Shown here: positions 45,187-55,152 of the stretch, one piece after another
Layout: every line of letters begins with the position of its first letter
How positions within the stretch are numbered: position 1 is the stretch's first letter
Source of the DNA: Desulfocurvus sp.
GTDB taxonomy: Bacteria; Desulfobacterota; Desulfovibrionia; Desulfovibrionales; Desulfovibrionaceae
Assembly (NCBI GenBank): GCA_020692325.1
Contig: JAIMKR010000004.1
Location: 108,401-172,400, forward strand
DNA: 64,000 nt
Reading direction: 5' to 3'
The notes under the pieces: generated by a model
The model's input: only the letters and a program-made list of their open reading frames with translations
Told to the model about the DNA's origin: nothing
The model's database searches: none
Translations under genes and position numbers: made by a program

Positions 45187-47670
45187 CTACTTGCCCTCTT
45201 CCTCGCCCCCGTTTTTGTCCGGGGCCTCGGCGGAGTCCTTCACGTAGTCGCATTCCTTGTTGCCGCAGGCGATGAAGTCGCCCTTGGCGCGGGTGCGCTT
45301 TTCCACGAGCAGGGGGAAGCCGCACTTGGGGCAGGGGCCTGGGATGGGACGATCCCAGAGAGAGAAGGTGCATTCCGGGTATTTGGAGCAGGAGTAGAAC
45401 ACCTTGCCGCGGTGCGAGACCTTCTCGACCATCTGGCCGTCGCAGCCGGGCTGCGGGCAGGCCACGCCGGTGGGCAGGGGCTCGGTGTGGCGGCAGGCCG
45501 GGTAGCCGGTGCAGGCGATGAATTTGCTGCCGCGCCGGGCGGTCTTGATGACCATGGGCTTGCCGCATTCGGGACAGGTTCCAGCGGGGATTTCCTCCGG
45601 GGCCTCGAGCACGATGATCTTCCCGAACTCATCGCGCTTGAAATTTTTGATGTTCTTGCACTTGGGGTAGCCGGTGCAGCCGAGGAACTGCTCGCGCGCG
45701 CGGCCCTTGCGCGGCGTCTTGACGGCCATGGGCTTGCCGCACAGGTCGCACATGATGTCGGTGATCTCGTCGCGCGGCTTGTCCACGGGCACGATTTTGC
45801 CGTGCTCGTCGCGGACGAACTCGCGTACGGCCTTGCATTCCGGGTAGCCGGAGCAACCGAGGAACTCGCCGTTCTTACCGAACTTGACCAGCATCGGCTT
45901 GCCGCACTCGGGGCAGGGCACGCCGGAGTCGATGTTGGCGCGCTGCATTTCCGCCCCGGCCTTCTCCAGGGCGGGGATGAAACCGGTCATGAAGTCGCCG
46001 ATGACATCCTCCCACTTGCGGCCGCCGGCGGCGATCTCATCGAGCTTGGTCTCCAGCTCGGCGGTGAAACCAATGTCCATGAGCTCGGCGAAGTGGGCCA
46101 CGAGCTTGTCGCTCACGGTGGCTCCCAACTCCGTGGGGGCGAAGCGCTTCTCCTCCATGGCCACGTACTCACGGTCCTGCAGGGTGCTGATGATGGCGGC
46201 GTAGGTGCTGGGCCGGCCGATGCCCTCCTCCTCCAGCGCCTTGACGAGAGTGGCCTCGGTGTAGCGCGGCGGCGGCAGGGTGAACTTCTGTTCGTTCGTC
46301 AGGTCGAGCAGCGCCAGCGCCTCACCGATGGTGAGCTTGGGCAACTGGGCGGAACCGTCCTCCTCCGTCTTGGCGTCGGGGTCCGGGGCCTCCAGGCCCT
46401 GCGCCTTCAAATAGCCGGGGAAAAGCAGCCGCTCGCCCTTGGCGCGCCAAAGGGTCTCGCCGTTCTTCGCCGTCACCGTGGTGTCGTGGAACTTGGCGGA
46501 CGACATCTGCGAGGCCACGAAGCGCCGCCAGATGAGCTGGTAGAGCTTGAACTGGTCGGCGGGCAGAAACTGCTTCACGCTTTCGGGCGTCAGGGTCACA
46601 TCGACGGGGCGGCAGGCCTCGTGGGCGTCCTGCGCGCCCTGCTTGGCCTTGAACACGCGCGCCTTGGCCGGGGCGTAGTCCGGGCCGTAGGCCGAGACGA
46701 TGAAGTCGTGCGCGGCCTTCCTGGCCTCGTCGGCGATACGCACGGAGTCGGTACGCATGTAGGTGATGAGCGCCACGGTGCCGCGATCGCCCAGCTCCAC
46801 GCCTTCATAGATTTTCTGCGCCGCGCCCATGGTCTTCTTGGCCGAGTAGCCCAGAGCCCGGTTGGCCACCTGCTGCAGGGTGGAGGTGGTGAACGGCGGG
46901 GGCGCGCTTTTGCCGCGCTCCTTCTCGTCCACGGCCTCGACCGTGAATTTCCCGGCGCGCACGGCCTCGTCCAGCGCGTGGGCGGCCGCCGCGTCGCCAA
47001 TGTCCTTCAGGCCGGGCTGCACGGTCTTGCCGGCGACCTTCCAGAGCTCGGCGACGAAGGGGGGCGGATTCCCGCCCTCCAGCTTGGCCTTGAAGGCCCA
47101 GTACTCGACGGGATTGAAGGCCCGGCGCTCGCGCTCGCGGTCCACGATGAGCCGCAGCGCCACGGACTGCACGCGGCCGGCGGAAATGCCGCGCTTCACG
47201 TGCTTCCAGAGGATGGGCGAAATTTTGTAGCCGACGAGCCTGTCGAGCACGCGGCGCGCCTGCTGCGCACCCACGAGATCGGCGTTGATGGGCCGGGGGT
47301 GCTCCAGGGCCTCATGCACCGCGCGGGAGGTGATCTCGTTGAACTGAATGCGGCTGACGTTCTTGTTCTGGCCCTTGATGAGCTCGGACACGTGCCAGCC
47401 AATGGCCTCCCCCTCGCGATCCGGGTCCGGGGCGAGGTAGACGCGATTGGCGGCCTTGGCGGCCTTGCGCAGCCGGCCGACGATGTCCTCCTTGCCCTTG
47501 ATGATCTCGTAGCGCGGTTCGTAGCCGTGCTCCTCGTCCAGGCCCATGTCGCCCTTGGGCAGGTCGCGCACGTGGCCCACGGAGGCTTCCACGGTGTAAT
47601 CCTTGCCCAGGAACTTGCTGATGGTCTTCACCTTGGCGGGAGACTCAACGATGATGAGGTCTTTTGGCAT
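45187..47670 (-). CDS. topA: DNA topoisomerase I
   Basis: Type IA topoisomerase that relaxes negative supercoils by single-strand passage. The 827-residue product has the Toprim start ([18 protein letters not shown]), the active-site Tyr in [10 protein letters not shown], and the catalytic core to about residue 580. Five C-terminal zinc ribbons follow ([38 protein letters not shown] each with a second Cys pair). I place the start at the ATG of [10 protein letters not shown] (47670), since the longer frame adds 13 residues without family support. No strong Shine-Dalgarno was found. It is convergent with the RHS locus. Confidence 0.95.
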   Translation of the reverse strand: MPKDLIIVESPAKVKTISKFLGKDYTVEASVGHVRDLPKGDMGLDEEHGYEPRYEIIKGKEDIVGRLRKAAKAANRVYLAPDPDREGEAIGWHVSELIKGQNKNVSRIQFNEITSRAVHEALEHPRPINADLVGAQQARRVLDRLVGYKISPILWKHVKRGISAGRVQSVALRLIVDRERERRAFNPVEYWAFKAKLEGGNPPPFVAELWKVAGKTVQPGLKDIGDAAAAHALDEAVRAGKFTVEAVDEKERGKSAPPPFTTSTLQQVANRALGYSAKKTMGAAQKIYEGVELGDRGTVALITYMRTDSVRIADEARKAAHDFIVSAYGPDYAPAKARVFKAKQGAQDAHEACRPVDVTLTPESVKQFLPADQFKLYQLIWRRFVASQMSSAKFHDTTVTAKNGETLWRAKGERLLFPGYLKAQGLEAPDPDAKTEEDGSAQLPKLTIGEALALLDLTNEQKFTLPPPRYTEATLVKALEEEGIGRPSTYAAIISTLQDREYVAMEEKRFAPTELGATVSDKLVAHFAELMDIGFTAELETKLDEIAAGGRKWEDVIGDFMTGFIPALEKAGAEMQRANIDSGVPCPECGKPMLVKFGKNGEFLGCSGYPECKAVREFVRDEHGKIVPVDKPRDEITDIMCDLCGKPMAVKTPRKGRAREQFLGCTGYPKCKNIKNFKRDEFGKIIVLEAPEEIPAGTCPECGKPMVIKTARRGSKFIACTGYPACRHTEPLPTGVACPQPGCDGQMVEKVSHRGKVFYSCSKYPECTFSLWDRPIPGPCPKCGFPLLVEKRTRAKGDFIACGNKECDYVKDSAEAPDKNGGEEEGK

Positions 47671-47842
47671 GATGGGGCAGGCTATAGCCACCCCCGGCGT
47701 GGATGGCAAGGGGCGGCACGGCGGGAATGCTGCGGAGGAGGCACTAGAAGACCTAGCGGAATTGGCAAACTTATGGTGGCCGAGAAAACCATAGGGAAGG
47801 GCGAGTTGCGTCTCTGCATGCTGTGTCCTTTCCCGCAGTCAA

Positions 47843-47871
47843 TTGACTTTAACAAGGCCCCATAATAGGTT
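47843..47871 (+). promoter_or_regulatory. Possible promoter of the methyltransferase-like/DUF1848 cassette
   Basis: TTGACT (47843-47848) with a 17-base spacer to TAGGTT (47866-47871), a weak -10, about 60 bases before the first gene, in an AT-rich stretch that begins near 47830. Confidence 0.35.
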
Positions 47872-47930
47872 GTAGCTTATTAATTGCTTGGAGTTTGCTC
47901 GCGATAGTCTTGAAGGAATAAGGAGCCAAT

Positions 47931-48785
47931 ATGCCCGGAGATTGTATACAAACTGTACTTGAGCAAGCTCAGATAGTTTTGGACGAGTGGATTGCAGGAC
48001 ATCCTTGTTTGTGTGACCTAAAAAGGTCGAATTTTTCTCAGCCTTATCCTTATGATGAGCCGCACATGCAGGCTCTTTATCTTTTAAGATATTTCCCTGC
48101 GTATTTTGCAGAAAACTACATGGTGTTTGAAAAATTAAAAGAACTCGGTCTGCAAGATCCAATCATTGAGTCCATCGGCTGCGGATGTCTTGTCGATTGT
48201 GCAGCAGCAAATGATTATTTCAAACGTATAATTCCATACACTGGGTATGATATTAATGATTGGGGTATAAAATCGGTAGACGTTGACGGAAAACTGATAG
48301 AGCTTAGAATTGGAAACGTTGTTGATGCTGACGGATTTTATACAAATTCTAATGTATTTATTTTCCCAAAATCATTAGGTGATCTTAATGCTACAGTATT
48401 CAAAGGGTTACAAAATAAAATTCGGAACGAAGATTTTAGTTCAAAAATAATTTTTGTGTGTGCGACGTATCGCGCGAATGATTTCAAAATTGCAAATGAT
48501 ATGACAAGGTTACATATTGTCGCAGCACAATTTACACAATATGAAGAAGTAGAATCAACATTATATTATCCTGCAGATGAAAAACCGCCTCAGAATAGTG
48601 GTATCAACACATATTATCCATGGTTTGAACACCCGGCAGTCGATTATTGTAGAATGCTACTTGCCAGATGCCGTAAAGATTATCCAACATGTCCAGAGGA
48701 TCAGTGTCGACGGTGGGTCAGCACTTATCCAATGTTGAGATTAGGCAATTTCGCGTTTGAAATTATAAAACTTAGGCGGCGTTGA
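47931..48785 (+). CDS. Methyltransferase-like protein of unknown target, AT-rich
   Basis: A 284-residue protein with AGGAG five bases before the ATG. After a helical N-terminal region (ALYLLRYFPAYFAENYMVFE) comes a SAM-binding-like segment: IIESIGCGCLVDCAAANDYF as motif I and YTGYDINDW with the acidic residue that would hold the ribose, in the order of Rossmann methyltransferases. Base composition is far more AT-rich than the genome, a sign of recent transfer. It abuts a DUF1848 gene with a three-base gap. Several cysteines lie near the C-terminus (LARCRKDYPTCPEDQC), possibly metal-binding. Exact substrate unknown; the methyltransferase call is from pattern only. Confidence 0.6.
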   Translation: MPGDCIQTVLEQAQIVLDEWIAGHPCLCDLKRSNFSQPYPYDEPHMQALYLLRYFPAYFAENYMVFEKLKELGLQDPIIESIGCGCLVDCAAANDYFKRIIPYTGYDINDWGIKSVDVDGKLIELRIGNVVDADGFYTNSNVFIFPKSLGDLNATVFKGLQNKIRNEDFSSKIIFVCATYRANDFKIANDMTRLHIVAAQFTQYEEVESTLYYPADEKPPQNSGINTYYPWFEHPAVDYCRMLLARCRKDYPTCPEDQCRRWVSTYPMLRLGNFAFEIIKLRRR

Positions 48786-48787
48786 CT

Positions 48788-49789
48788 ATGCCCAACGTAC
48801 CTGCATCGCGAAATTGTACGCTCACCCGTCCAGCTCCGGTCATCTTATCTGTTAGCCGTTCCACGGACATTCCGGCCTTTTACCCAGAATGGTTGGTGAA
48901 TCGTCTGCGTGAAGGCTACTTGACCTGGAAGAATCCGTTCAATCAAGCAACGCTCAGAATTGATTTGACTCACATCGCCGGAGCCGTTTTTTGGTCCAAA
49001 AACCCGCAGCCGTTGATGCTCTATTTGGATGAGATAGCTGCTCGTGGGATAGATTTCTATTTCCAGTTCACCGTGAACGATTACGAAGATGTGGGATTCG
49101 AACCAAGGGTTCCAGCACTGGCGCAGCGGCTTGATACTTTTCGAGAGCTATCCGAGCGCCTTGGAAAGAATCGTGTTGTCTGGCGTTTCGACCCAATTTG
49201 TATTTCTGATGCGATCAGCCCGCAATCCATCCTTGACCGACTAGAGCGCCTTGGCGAAACGTTGGGACCCCTTACAAATCGCTTGGTCATCAGCTTCGTC
49301 GATGTAAACGCCTATAAGAAAGTCCAGCAAAATATCAAGCGGATTGACGAAGACCTATTGCGCGAACCAACTGAAAAAGAACAGGATTATATTGCAAATG
49401 GAATCGCGAAGATTGCGCGGAAGTATTCCTTGCGGGTATCCGCCTGTGGGGAAAGCCGTTCATTCGACGCCTATGGCATCCCCAAGGCGCACTGCGTTGA
49501 TGGCGAACTTTTCGCCGAAATCTGCTCTCCCCATAACATCGCGTTGCAGCAGTATCTCGGCATCAACAAAGCTCAAGGAACGCTTCTGCCCATTAAGGCC
49601 TGGGACCTCAAAGTAAAAAAAGACAAGGGCCAGCGCGACGCCTGCGGTTGCATCGAAAGCAAAGACATAGGGATGTACAACACGTGTCGGCATATGTGTG
49701 TATATTGCTATGCCAACCATTCCGCCAAAGCTGTTGAAAAGAATTTTGCGCTACATGATCCCACTGCCGAAAGCATCATACCTTTCTAG
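48788..49789 (+). CDS. DUF1848 family protein with CX3CX2C (radical-SAM-like) motif
   Basis: A 333-residue protein with the DUF1848 signature: ILSVSRSTDIPAFYPEW near the N-terminus, VFWSKNPQP, FYFQFTVNDY, VVWRFDPICISD and a C-terminal CGCIESKDIGMYNTC followed by CRHMCVYCYAN. The CRHMCVYC spacing is CX3CX2C, the Fe-S ligand spacing of radical SAM enzymes, here near the C-terminus instead of the usual N-terminus. I prefer ATG 48788 with AGGCGG eight bases upstream over TTG 48782. It starts three bases after the methyltransferase-like stop and is co-transcribed. Biochemical role of the family is not established to my knowledge. Confidence 0.88.
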   Translation: MPNVPASRNCTLTRPAPVILSVSRSTDIPAFYPEWLVNRLREGYLTWKNPFNQATLRIDLTHIAGAVFWSKNPQPLMLYLDEIAARGIDFYFQFTVNDYEDVGFEPRVPALAQRLDTFRELSERLGKNRVVWRFDPICISDAISPQSILDRLERLGETLGPLTNRLVISFVDVNAYKKVQQNIKRIDEDLLREPTEKEQDYIANGIAKIARKYSLRVSACGESRSFDAYGIPKAHCVDGELFAEICSPHNIALQQYLGINKAQGTLLPIKAWDLKVKKDKGQRDACGCIESKDIGMYNTCRHMCVYCYANHSAKAVEKNFALHDPTAESIIPF

Positions 49790-49813
49790 CTCCATTCCCT
49801 CATCTTCGAACAT

Positions 49814-49849
49814 AAAAAGAGCCCCCGCCGCGTGCTCACGGCGGGGGCT
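49814..49849 (-). terminator. Rho-independent terminator of ald
   Basis: AGCCCCCGCCG (49820-49830) and CGGCGGGGGCT (49839-49849) pair around an 8-base loop. On the minus strand a T run (A run 49814-49818) follows. It also faces the end of the convergent DUF1848 gene. Confidence 0.85.
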
Positions 49850-49887
49850 GAGGCAAGGAGGAAGGCTCGCTGGCGCGAGGGGGTAAC

Positions 49888-50994
49888 TTACGCCAGAGCC
49901 TCTTCGGCGGTGATGGCGGGCATGCCGAGCGCCTCGCCGACGGCGGGGAAGGTCAGCTTGCCCTTGTAGGTGTTCAGGCCCTTGCGCAGGGAGGCGTCCT
50001 CGCGCAGCGCGTCGATGCCCTTGGCCGCCAGCTTGATGGCGTACGGCAGGGTCTGGTTGACCAGCGCGAAGGTGCTGGTGCGGGGCACCGCGCCGGGCAT
50101 GTTGGCCACGCCGTAGTGAACCACGCCGTCCACCACGTAGGTGGGGTTGTTGTGCGTGGTGGCCTTGGTGGTCTCGATGCAGCCGCCCTGGTCCACGGCC
50201 ACGTCCACGATGACCGCGCCCTTGCGCATGGTGCCCAGCATGTCGCGGGTGACCAGCTTGGGGGTCTTGGCGCCGGGGATCAGCACGGAGCCGATGATGA
50301 GGTCGGCTTCCTTCACGGCGGCGCGGATGTTGGCGTCGCTGGAATTCATGGTCACGATGCGCGAGCCGAAGATGTCGTCCAGGTACTGCATGCGGCCCAG
50401 GTTCACGTCGAACACGGTGACGCGCGCGCCCATGCCCACGGCGATCTTGACGGCGTTGGTGCCGACGATGCCGCCGCCCAGGATCATGACGTTGGCCGGG
50501 GCCACGCCCGGAACGCCGCCCAGCAGCATGCCGCGGCCGCCCTGGGTCTTTTCCAGCAGGTGCGCGCCAACCTGGGTGGCCATGCGGCCGGCCACTTCGC
50601 TCATGGGCTGCAACAGCGGCAGGGTGCGGTCGGGCAGCTGCACGGTCTCGTAGGCCACGCCAATGGTGCCGGACTTCAGCAGGACCTTGGTCTGGGCCTC
50701 ATCAGCGGCCAGATGCAGGTAGGTGAAGAGCAGCAGGTCGGAGCGCAGGAACTTGTACTCAGCCTCCAGCGGTTCCTTCACTTTGATGACCATTTCGGCG
50801 GCCCAGGCCTCGGCGGCGGAGACCATCTTGGCGCCGGCGGCGACGTACTCGTCGTCGGTCAGCGCGGAGCCAAAGCCCGCGCCCTTCTCGACCAGCACGG
50901 TGTTGCCGCGGCGGACCAGGGTCTCGACGGCACCGGGGGTCATGGAAACACGATCTTCCAGGGTCTTGATTTCCTTGGGAATGCCAATGATCAT
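49888..50994 (-). CDS. ald: Alanine dehydrogenase
   Basis: NAD-dependent oxidative deamination of L-alanine to pyruvate and ammonium. The 368-residue product has normal length. Signatures: [20 protein letters not shown], the catalytic His/Lys region YLHLAADE, the Rossmann motif [20 protein letters not shown], and [26 protein letters not shown] precedes the ATG. It lies 29 bases after an Lrp/AsnC-type regulator on the same strand and is terminated by a strong hairpin. Alanine is a common energy source or overflow product in sulfate reducers, which fits Lrp-type substrate control. Confidence 0.95.
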   Translation of the reverse strand: MIIGIPKEIKTLEDRVSMTPGAVETLVRRGNTVLVEKGAGFGSALTDDEYVAAGAKMVSAAEAWAAEMVIKVKEPLEAEYKFLRSDLLLFTYLHLAADEAQTKVLLKSGTIGVAYETVQLPDRTLPLLQPMSEVAGRMATQVGAHLLEKTQGGRGMLLGGVPGVAPANVMILGGGIVGTNAVKIAVGMGARVTVFDVNLGRMQYLDDIFGSRIVTMNSSDANIRAAVKEADLIIGSVLIPGAKTPKLVTRDMLGTMRKGAVIVDVAVDQGGCIETTKATTHNNPTYVVDGVVHYGVANMPGAVPRTSTFALVNQTLPYAIKLAAKGIDALREDASLRKGLNTYKGKLTFPAVGEALGMPAITAEEALA

Positions 50995-51023
50995 GGAGTT
51001 GCTCCTTTCGAAATGGTAAAAGT

Positions 51024-51515
51024 TTATTCCGACGGCTCGCTAAACCAGGCCCGCGCGCTTTTGGGCAAGGGTATCCACTTGCGCCTGGCCTTCATGACCA
51101 CAAACGATTCGCTCGACGCGATGCCCCCAACGCCGGAAAGCGCCGTGTCGAGGAAATTGTACAAATCGCCGATGTCCTCGGTGGTGACCACCTCGACAAG
51201 GAGATCGTAATGACCGGTGACGGCGGCGACCCAATTGACATTCTCCAGCTGGGAAATCTCCTCCAGCTTCTCGTCCAACTGTGTCTGCGTTTGCAGTTTG
51301 ATGCCCACCAGCGCCACGGAAAGCCCCTTCACCTGAAAGGGGTCCACCAAGCCGGCCACGCGCATCAGTCCCTGGGCGATGAGGTTCTTCATGCGCGCGC
51401 GGATGGTGGGCGCGGTGACGCCCAGTTCCTCCGCCAGTGCGGACGCGGAGGCCTGGCCGTCACTGGCCAGGGCGGCCACGAGCCTCCGGTCGGCTGCATC
51501 AAGAACTTTCTTCAT
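51024..51515 (-). CDS. Lrp/AsnC-family transcriptional regulator
   Basis: A 163-residue regulator with an N-terminal winged helix-turn-helix (about 8-65; LDAADRRLVAALASDGQASASA, GVTAPTIRARM) and a C-terminal RAM ligand domain (about 75-155; VGIKLQ, VTGHYDLLVEV, ALSGVGGIASSESFVV). First gene of the lrp-ald unit. A perfect 9-bp AT-rich palindrome lies about 20 bases upstream of its ATG and is a likely autoregulatory operator. The ligand is probably alanine, by analogy with AldR-type regulators next to ald. Confidence 0.92.
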   Translation of the reverse strand: MKKVLDAADRRLVAALASDGQASASALAEELGVTAPTIRARMKNLIAQGLMRVAGLVDPFQVKGLSVALVGIKLQTQTQLDEKLEEISQLENVNWVAAVTGHYDLLVEVVTTEDIGDLYNFLDTALSGVGGIASSESFVVMKARRKWIPLPKSARAWFSEPSE

Positions 51516-51534
51516 TGGAAGATTTCCTCTCGTG

Positions 51535-51556
51535 AAATTTTCGTTTACGAAAATTT
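51535..51556. promoter_or_regulatory. AT-rich palindrome, likely Lrp-type operator
   Basis: AAATTTTCG (51535-51543), TTTA, CGAAAATTT (51548-51556): perfect 9-bp arms. It lies directly upstream of the lrp-type gene in the only AT-rich stretch of the region. Lrp-family proteins favour such AT-rich dyads. Confidence 0.6.
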
Positions 51557-51750
51557 ATGAGACAGAAATATTGCAAAAGCAAAATCCATGTCAAGTGAAG
51601 AACGCGCGTTTTTCGCCACAAAGTCGATCTCGAGGCGATCTTCCGGTCAAACGAGGCCGGAACTTGCCATACTTGTTAGATGTGCGCGTATGGTGTACGC
51701 GAAAGCGAACCCCCACTCGTCGTCGAGCGCCATATTTCGAGGAGGACGCC

Positions 51751-52452
51751 GTGTCATCGGACGAACGCTTGCTCTCCGTGGCCGAGATCGCCCGCAGGCT
51801 GGGCGTGCCCGAGTCCACCGTCCATTATTGGAAAAACCGTTTCGCCCAGCACCTGCCCAGCGCGGGCGCGGGTCGGCAGAAACGCTTCAAGCCCGAGGCA
51901 GTGGAGGTCTTCCGAGTCATCGCCGAGATGTTCAGTCTGGGCCACAGCGCCCAGGATGTCATGGAGACCCTCGGCAAGAATTTCCCCCTCACCGCCTCCG
52001 TGGATGGCGCCCCGCAGGCCGTCGGCGAGGCCGCGCCCTTCCGGGCCCGGCCGGCCGGGCCCCAGTCCATGCCCGAGGCCCAGCCGGAGGCCGCCCTGCG
52101 CATGGCCGCCGCCATGGGGCGTGAAATGGGTATGGAGATCGCCCGCGGCATCGGCGAGGGGCTGCGCCAGCATCTCGCCTCACTGCCGGCCGGCGCCCGG
52201 CGTGAGGCCCTGCCCGGCTCTGACGACGCCCCGGGCATCGGCCCCGGCGAGATCGACGCCATCAAGAATGTGGTGGAGAACGCCTGCGGCAAACTCGACG
52301 AAAACTCCACGGAAGTGGCGCGCATGGCCGTCGAAAACGGCGAGCTCAAGTCCAAGCTCGCCGTGCTGGAGACCGAGCTGGTGCGCCTGCGCAAGGACCG
52401 GCGCGAAATGGAGAAATATCTCCTTGACAAGATAAAGGCCGTGACTACTTGA
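51751..52452 (+). CDS. MerR-type HTH regulator with C-terminal coiled coil
   Basis: A 233-residue protein with GTG start and GGAGG six bases upstream. The N-terminal MerR-like winged helix (about 5-75; LLSVAEIARRLGVPESTVHYWKN, FKPEAVEVFRVIAEMFSLGHS) is followed by an unstructured Pro/Ala-rich region and a final coiled coil (about 165-225). It lacks MerR metal-binding cysteines, as in HspR/CarA-like or stress-type members. It lies 189 bases upstream of htpG on the same strand; heat-shock control of htpG is possible but not shown. Confidence 0.85.
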   Translation: MSSDERLLSVAEIARRLGVPESTVHYWKNRFAQHLPSAGAGRQKRFKPEAVEVFRVIAEMFSLGHSAQDVMETLGKNFPLTASVDGAPQAVGEAAPFRARPAGPQSMPEAQPEAALRMAAAMGREMGMEIARGIGEGLRQHLASLPAGARREALPGSDDAPGIGPGEIDAIKNVVENACGKLDENSTEVARMAVENGELKSKLAVLETELVRLRKDRREMEKYLLDKIKAVTT

Positions 52453-52541
52453 CACTGCACGGGACGAAAGCGCCACACCTTCCGTTCCGCGGGGAACCTC
52501 CTCCCCATGAAAGTCGGCCCGAATCCTCCATCAGCCCCGCC

Positions 52542-52569
52542 AAGGCCCCGCCCCCAAAAGCGGGGCCTT
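52542..52569 (+). terminator. Strong stem-loop between merR-type gene and htpG
   Basis: AAGGCCCCGC (52542-52551), 8-base loop, GCGGGGCCTT (52560-52569), a perfect 10-bp stem. No T run follows, so it is either a weak or factor-dependent terminator or a structure in the htpG leader, 72 bases before its ATG. Confidence 0.5.
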
Positions 52570-52641
52570 GTGCGATGATGGAGACGAAATTTCGCCAACA
52601 TCGCCCCTCGCGGCGGACCAATCGCCAAGGAGAAAACGCCA

Positions 52642-54540
52642 ATGGCAGCTCAAGCCACCTACGAATTCAAAGCCGAAATCAAACAACTCCTCGAAATCCT
52701 CGTCCACTCGCTGTACACCGAGCACGAGATCTTCCTGCGCGAACTCGTCTCCAACGCCTCGGACGCGTTGGACAAGCTGCGCATCGAGGCCGCCGACAAG
52801 GACACCGGCGACGACGCGCCGCTGGAAATCCGCGTCCAGACCGACAAGGACAAGAAGACCCTCACCGTCGCCGACAATGGCATCGGCATGACCGAGACCG
52901 AGCTCGTGGAGAACATCGGCACCATCGCCCACTCCGGCTCCGCCAGCTTTCTCAAGGCGCTGAAGGAGGCCGGCGGCAACAACGCCGACGGCATCATCGG
53001 CCGCTTCGGCGTGGGATTCTACTCCGTGTACATGGTCGCCGACAGCGTGCGCATCCTCTCCCGGAGCCACCGCGAGGGCTCGGCCCCCGTGGAGTGGACC
53101 AGTGACGGCCAGGGTTCCTACGCCATCCGCGAACTGGCCGGCGACGAGGCCGCCGCCGTCCCCCGCGGCACCCACATCGAGGTGCACCTGAAGGACGAGT
53201 TCGTCACCGAATTCACCGACCCCGAGGAACTCAAGCGCGTCGTCCACAAGCACTCAAACTTCATCGGCTTCCCCATCCTGGTGAATGGCGAACGCGCCAA
53301 CACCGTGCCCGCCCTGTGGCGCGAGCCCAAGTTCCAGATCACCAAGGAACAGTACAAGGAATTTTACTCCTTCCTCACCTATGACAAAGAAGAGCCCATG
53401 GACGTGCTGCACACCAGCGTCGACGCGCCGGTGCAGTTCAGCTCCCTGTGCTTCATCCCGCAGAAGAGCAAGGACTTCATGGGCTTCGACCACGAGGACT
53501 GGGGCCTCGACCTCTACGTCCGCCGTGTGCTCATCCAGCGCCAGAACAAGAACCTCATCCCGCAGTATCTCATGTTCGTACGCGGCGTGGTGGACACCGA
53601 GGACCTGCCGCTGAACATCAGCCGCGAGACCCTGCAGGACAACCTGCTCATCCGCAAAATCAGCACCACCCTCACCAAGCAGCTGCTCGGCCAGCTGACC
53701 AAAATGGCCGAGGACAAGGACAAGTACGCCAAATTCTGGCGCGAGCACTCCCGCGTGTTCAAAGCCGGCTACATGGACTTCGCCAACCGCGAGACCTTCG
53801 CCGGCCTGCTGCGCTTCAACTCCAGCGCCTGCGACGACGCCGAGGGGCTCGTCTCGCTTGAGGAGTACATCTCCCGCGCCAAACCGGACCAGAAGAAGAT
53901 CTACTTCGCCTTCGGCCCCAGCCGCGAGGCCCTCAAGCTGAACCCGCATCTGGAGATCTTCCGCAAGAAGGGCGTGGAGGTGCTCTACCTCTTCGAGCCC
54001 ATCGACGAGTTCGTCATGGACGCCCTGCACACGCACAAGGACTTCGAGCTGGTGCCCGCCGAGGTGGCCAAGCCCGAGGACCTGGACAAGCTGCCCGATG
54101 TGGAGGCCGCCCCCGAGGAAGCCGCCGCGCCCGCCCCGGAAAAGGACGCCATGACCGCCCTGCTCGTGCGCGTCAAGGCCGTGCTCGGCGATGCCGTGGC
54201 CGACGTGCGCGCCTCCTCGCGCCTCACCGGCAGCCCCTGCTGCCTGGTGAACCCGGACGGGCACACCACGTCGAGCATGGACAAGATCATGCGCGCCATG
54301 AACCACGACAATTCGGTCCCCAAGAAGGTGCTCGAACTCAACCCCACTCACGCCCTTGTTCGCAACCTCGTGGACCTGAACAAGGCCGACGCCAACGACG
54401 CCTTCGTCGAGCAGGCCGCGCGCCAGCTCTTCGAGTCCGCCCTGCTGCTGGAAGGCTACCTGCCCGATCCCCACGCGTTGGTCGGTCGCGTGCAGGAGCT
54501 GCTCACCAAGTCCAGCGGTTGGTACGCCAAGAGCAAGTAG
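52642..54540 (+). CDS. htpG: Molecular chaperone HtpG (Hsp90)
   Basis: Cytoplasmic ATP-dependent chaperone. The 632-residue product has full family length. GHKL ATPase motifs: [21 protein letters not shown], and [13 protein letters not shown]; middle-domain [10 protein letters not shown]-terminal dimerisation domain to residue 632 (no MEEVD, as expected for bacteria). A Pro/Ala/Glu-rich insert lies near residues 485-500. AAGGAG lies nine bases before the ATG. A strong stem-loop sits in the leader. Repeat-rich DNA follows the stop, with no clear T-run terminator. Confidence 0.97.
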
Positions 54541-54726
54541 CGGAAGTCATTGCTCCGCAGGTCGGGGGGCTACGCGCCCCCCGGACCCCGCGAAAGGGGA
54601 CGGGAGGCCGAGGAGGCTTTTCCGTCCTTTTTTATGACAGAAGGTTCCACTTCCGGCGGGTGATACGACAAGAGCGGATGGCAAGATTGCGCCGCAGGCC
54701 AGGAGACCACGCGTTTCCTTGAACCC

Positions 54727-54841
54727 GCGCATATGGGAAGCGAGGCCTTTCCTTACACAGGGTTCCAAGGGGCGGAGGCCCCTTGGCCTGCGGAGCATGT
54801 CCGCCCGCCACCTTGCCGTGGTGGTTGGATGACGCCTTCGG
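54727..54841 (+). repeat. R3 repeat unit, copy 1
   Basis: Starts GCGCATATGGGAAGCGAGG, contains hairpin CCAAGGGGC-GGAG-GCCCCTTGG and CCTGCGGAGCATGTC, then CCACCTTGCCGTGGTGG and ends at CTTCGG. Copy 2 is an exact-order direct repeat 146 bases downstream. Confidence 0.85.
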
Positions 54842-54872
54842 AAGCCAGGGGGCTACGCGCCCCCAGGGCCCC

Positions 54873-54987
54873 GCGCATATGGGAAGCGAGGCCTTTCCTT
54901 GAACAGGGTCCCAAGGGGCGAAGGCCCCTTGGCCTGCGGAGCATGTCCCTCCGCCACCTTGCCGTGGTGATTGAATGATGCCCTCGG
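54873..54987 (+). repeat. R3 repeat unit, copy 2
   Basis: Same 115-base unit as copy 1 with scattered substitutions; hairpin loop is GAAG instead of GGAG. Between the units is a separate hairpin, AGGGGGC-TACG-CGCCCCC (54847-54864). A third, inverted copy is at about 59904-59990. Confidence 0.85.
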
Positions 54988-55152
54988 CGACCAGGGGTCT
55001 GCACTTCCCCAGCCCCCCCGAAAGGGGATGGGGCGTTTTCAAACCCTTTTGCGCGTCCAACCGCGACGCTTCCGGCCTGTTTCCCCCATTGCGTCCGCGC
55101 GGTGCTGCGTATAGTATCGAATGAGCGTAACATCTCGCGTGGGGGAAAGCAC

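Larger units (their letters stand above)
54541..55152. other. Repeat-rich region between htpG and the DAC-fold gene
   Basis: 612 bases without a supported gene. A hairpin GGGGGGCTACGCGCCCCCC lies just after htpG (about 54565-54583). Two direct copies of the R3 unit with 146-base spacing follow (listed separately). The last part (about 55085-55150) should hold the promoter of the next gene; TATAGT at about 55110 is a possible -10 box without a good -35. Confidence 0.65.

Noticed and set aside
54541-55020. CRISPR-like or integron attC array
   Set aside because: Only two direct copies with 146-base spacing and no spacers or integrase; hairpins lack the attC R' and R'' boxes, so it was called an interspersed repeat mosaic.
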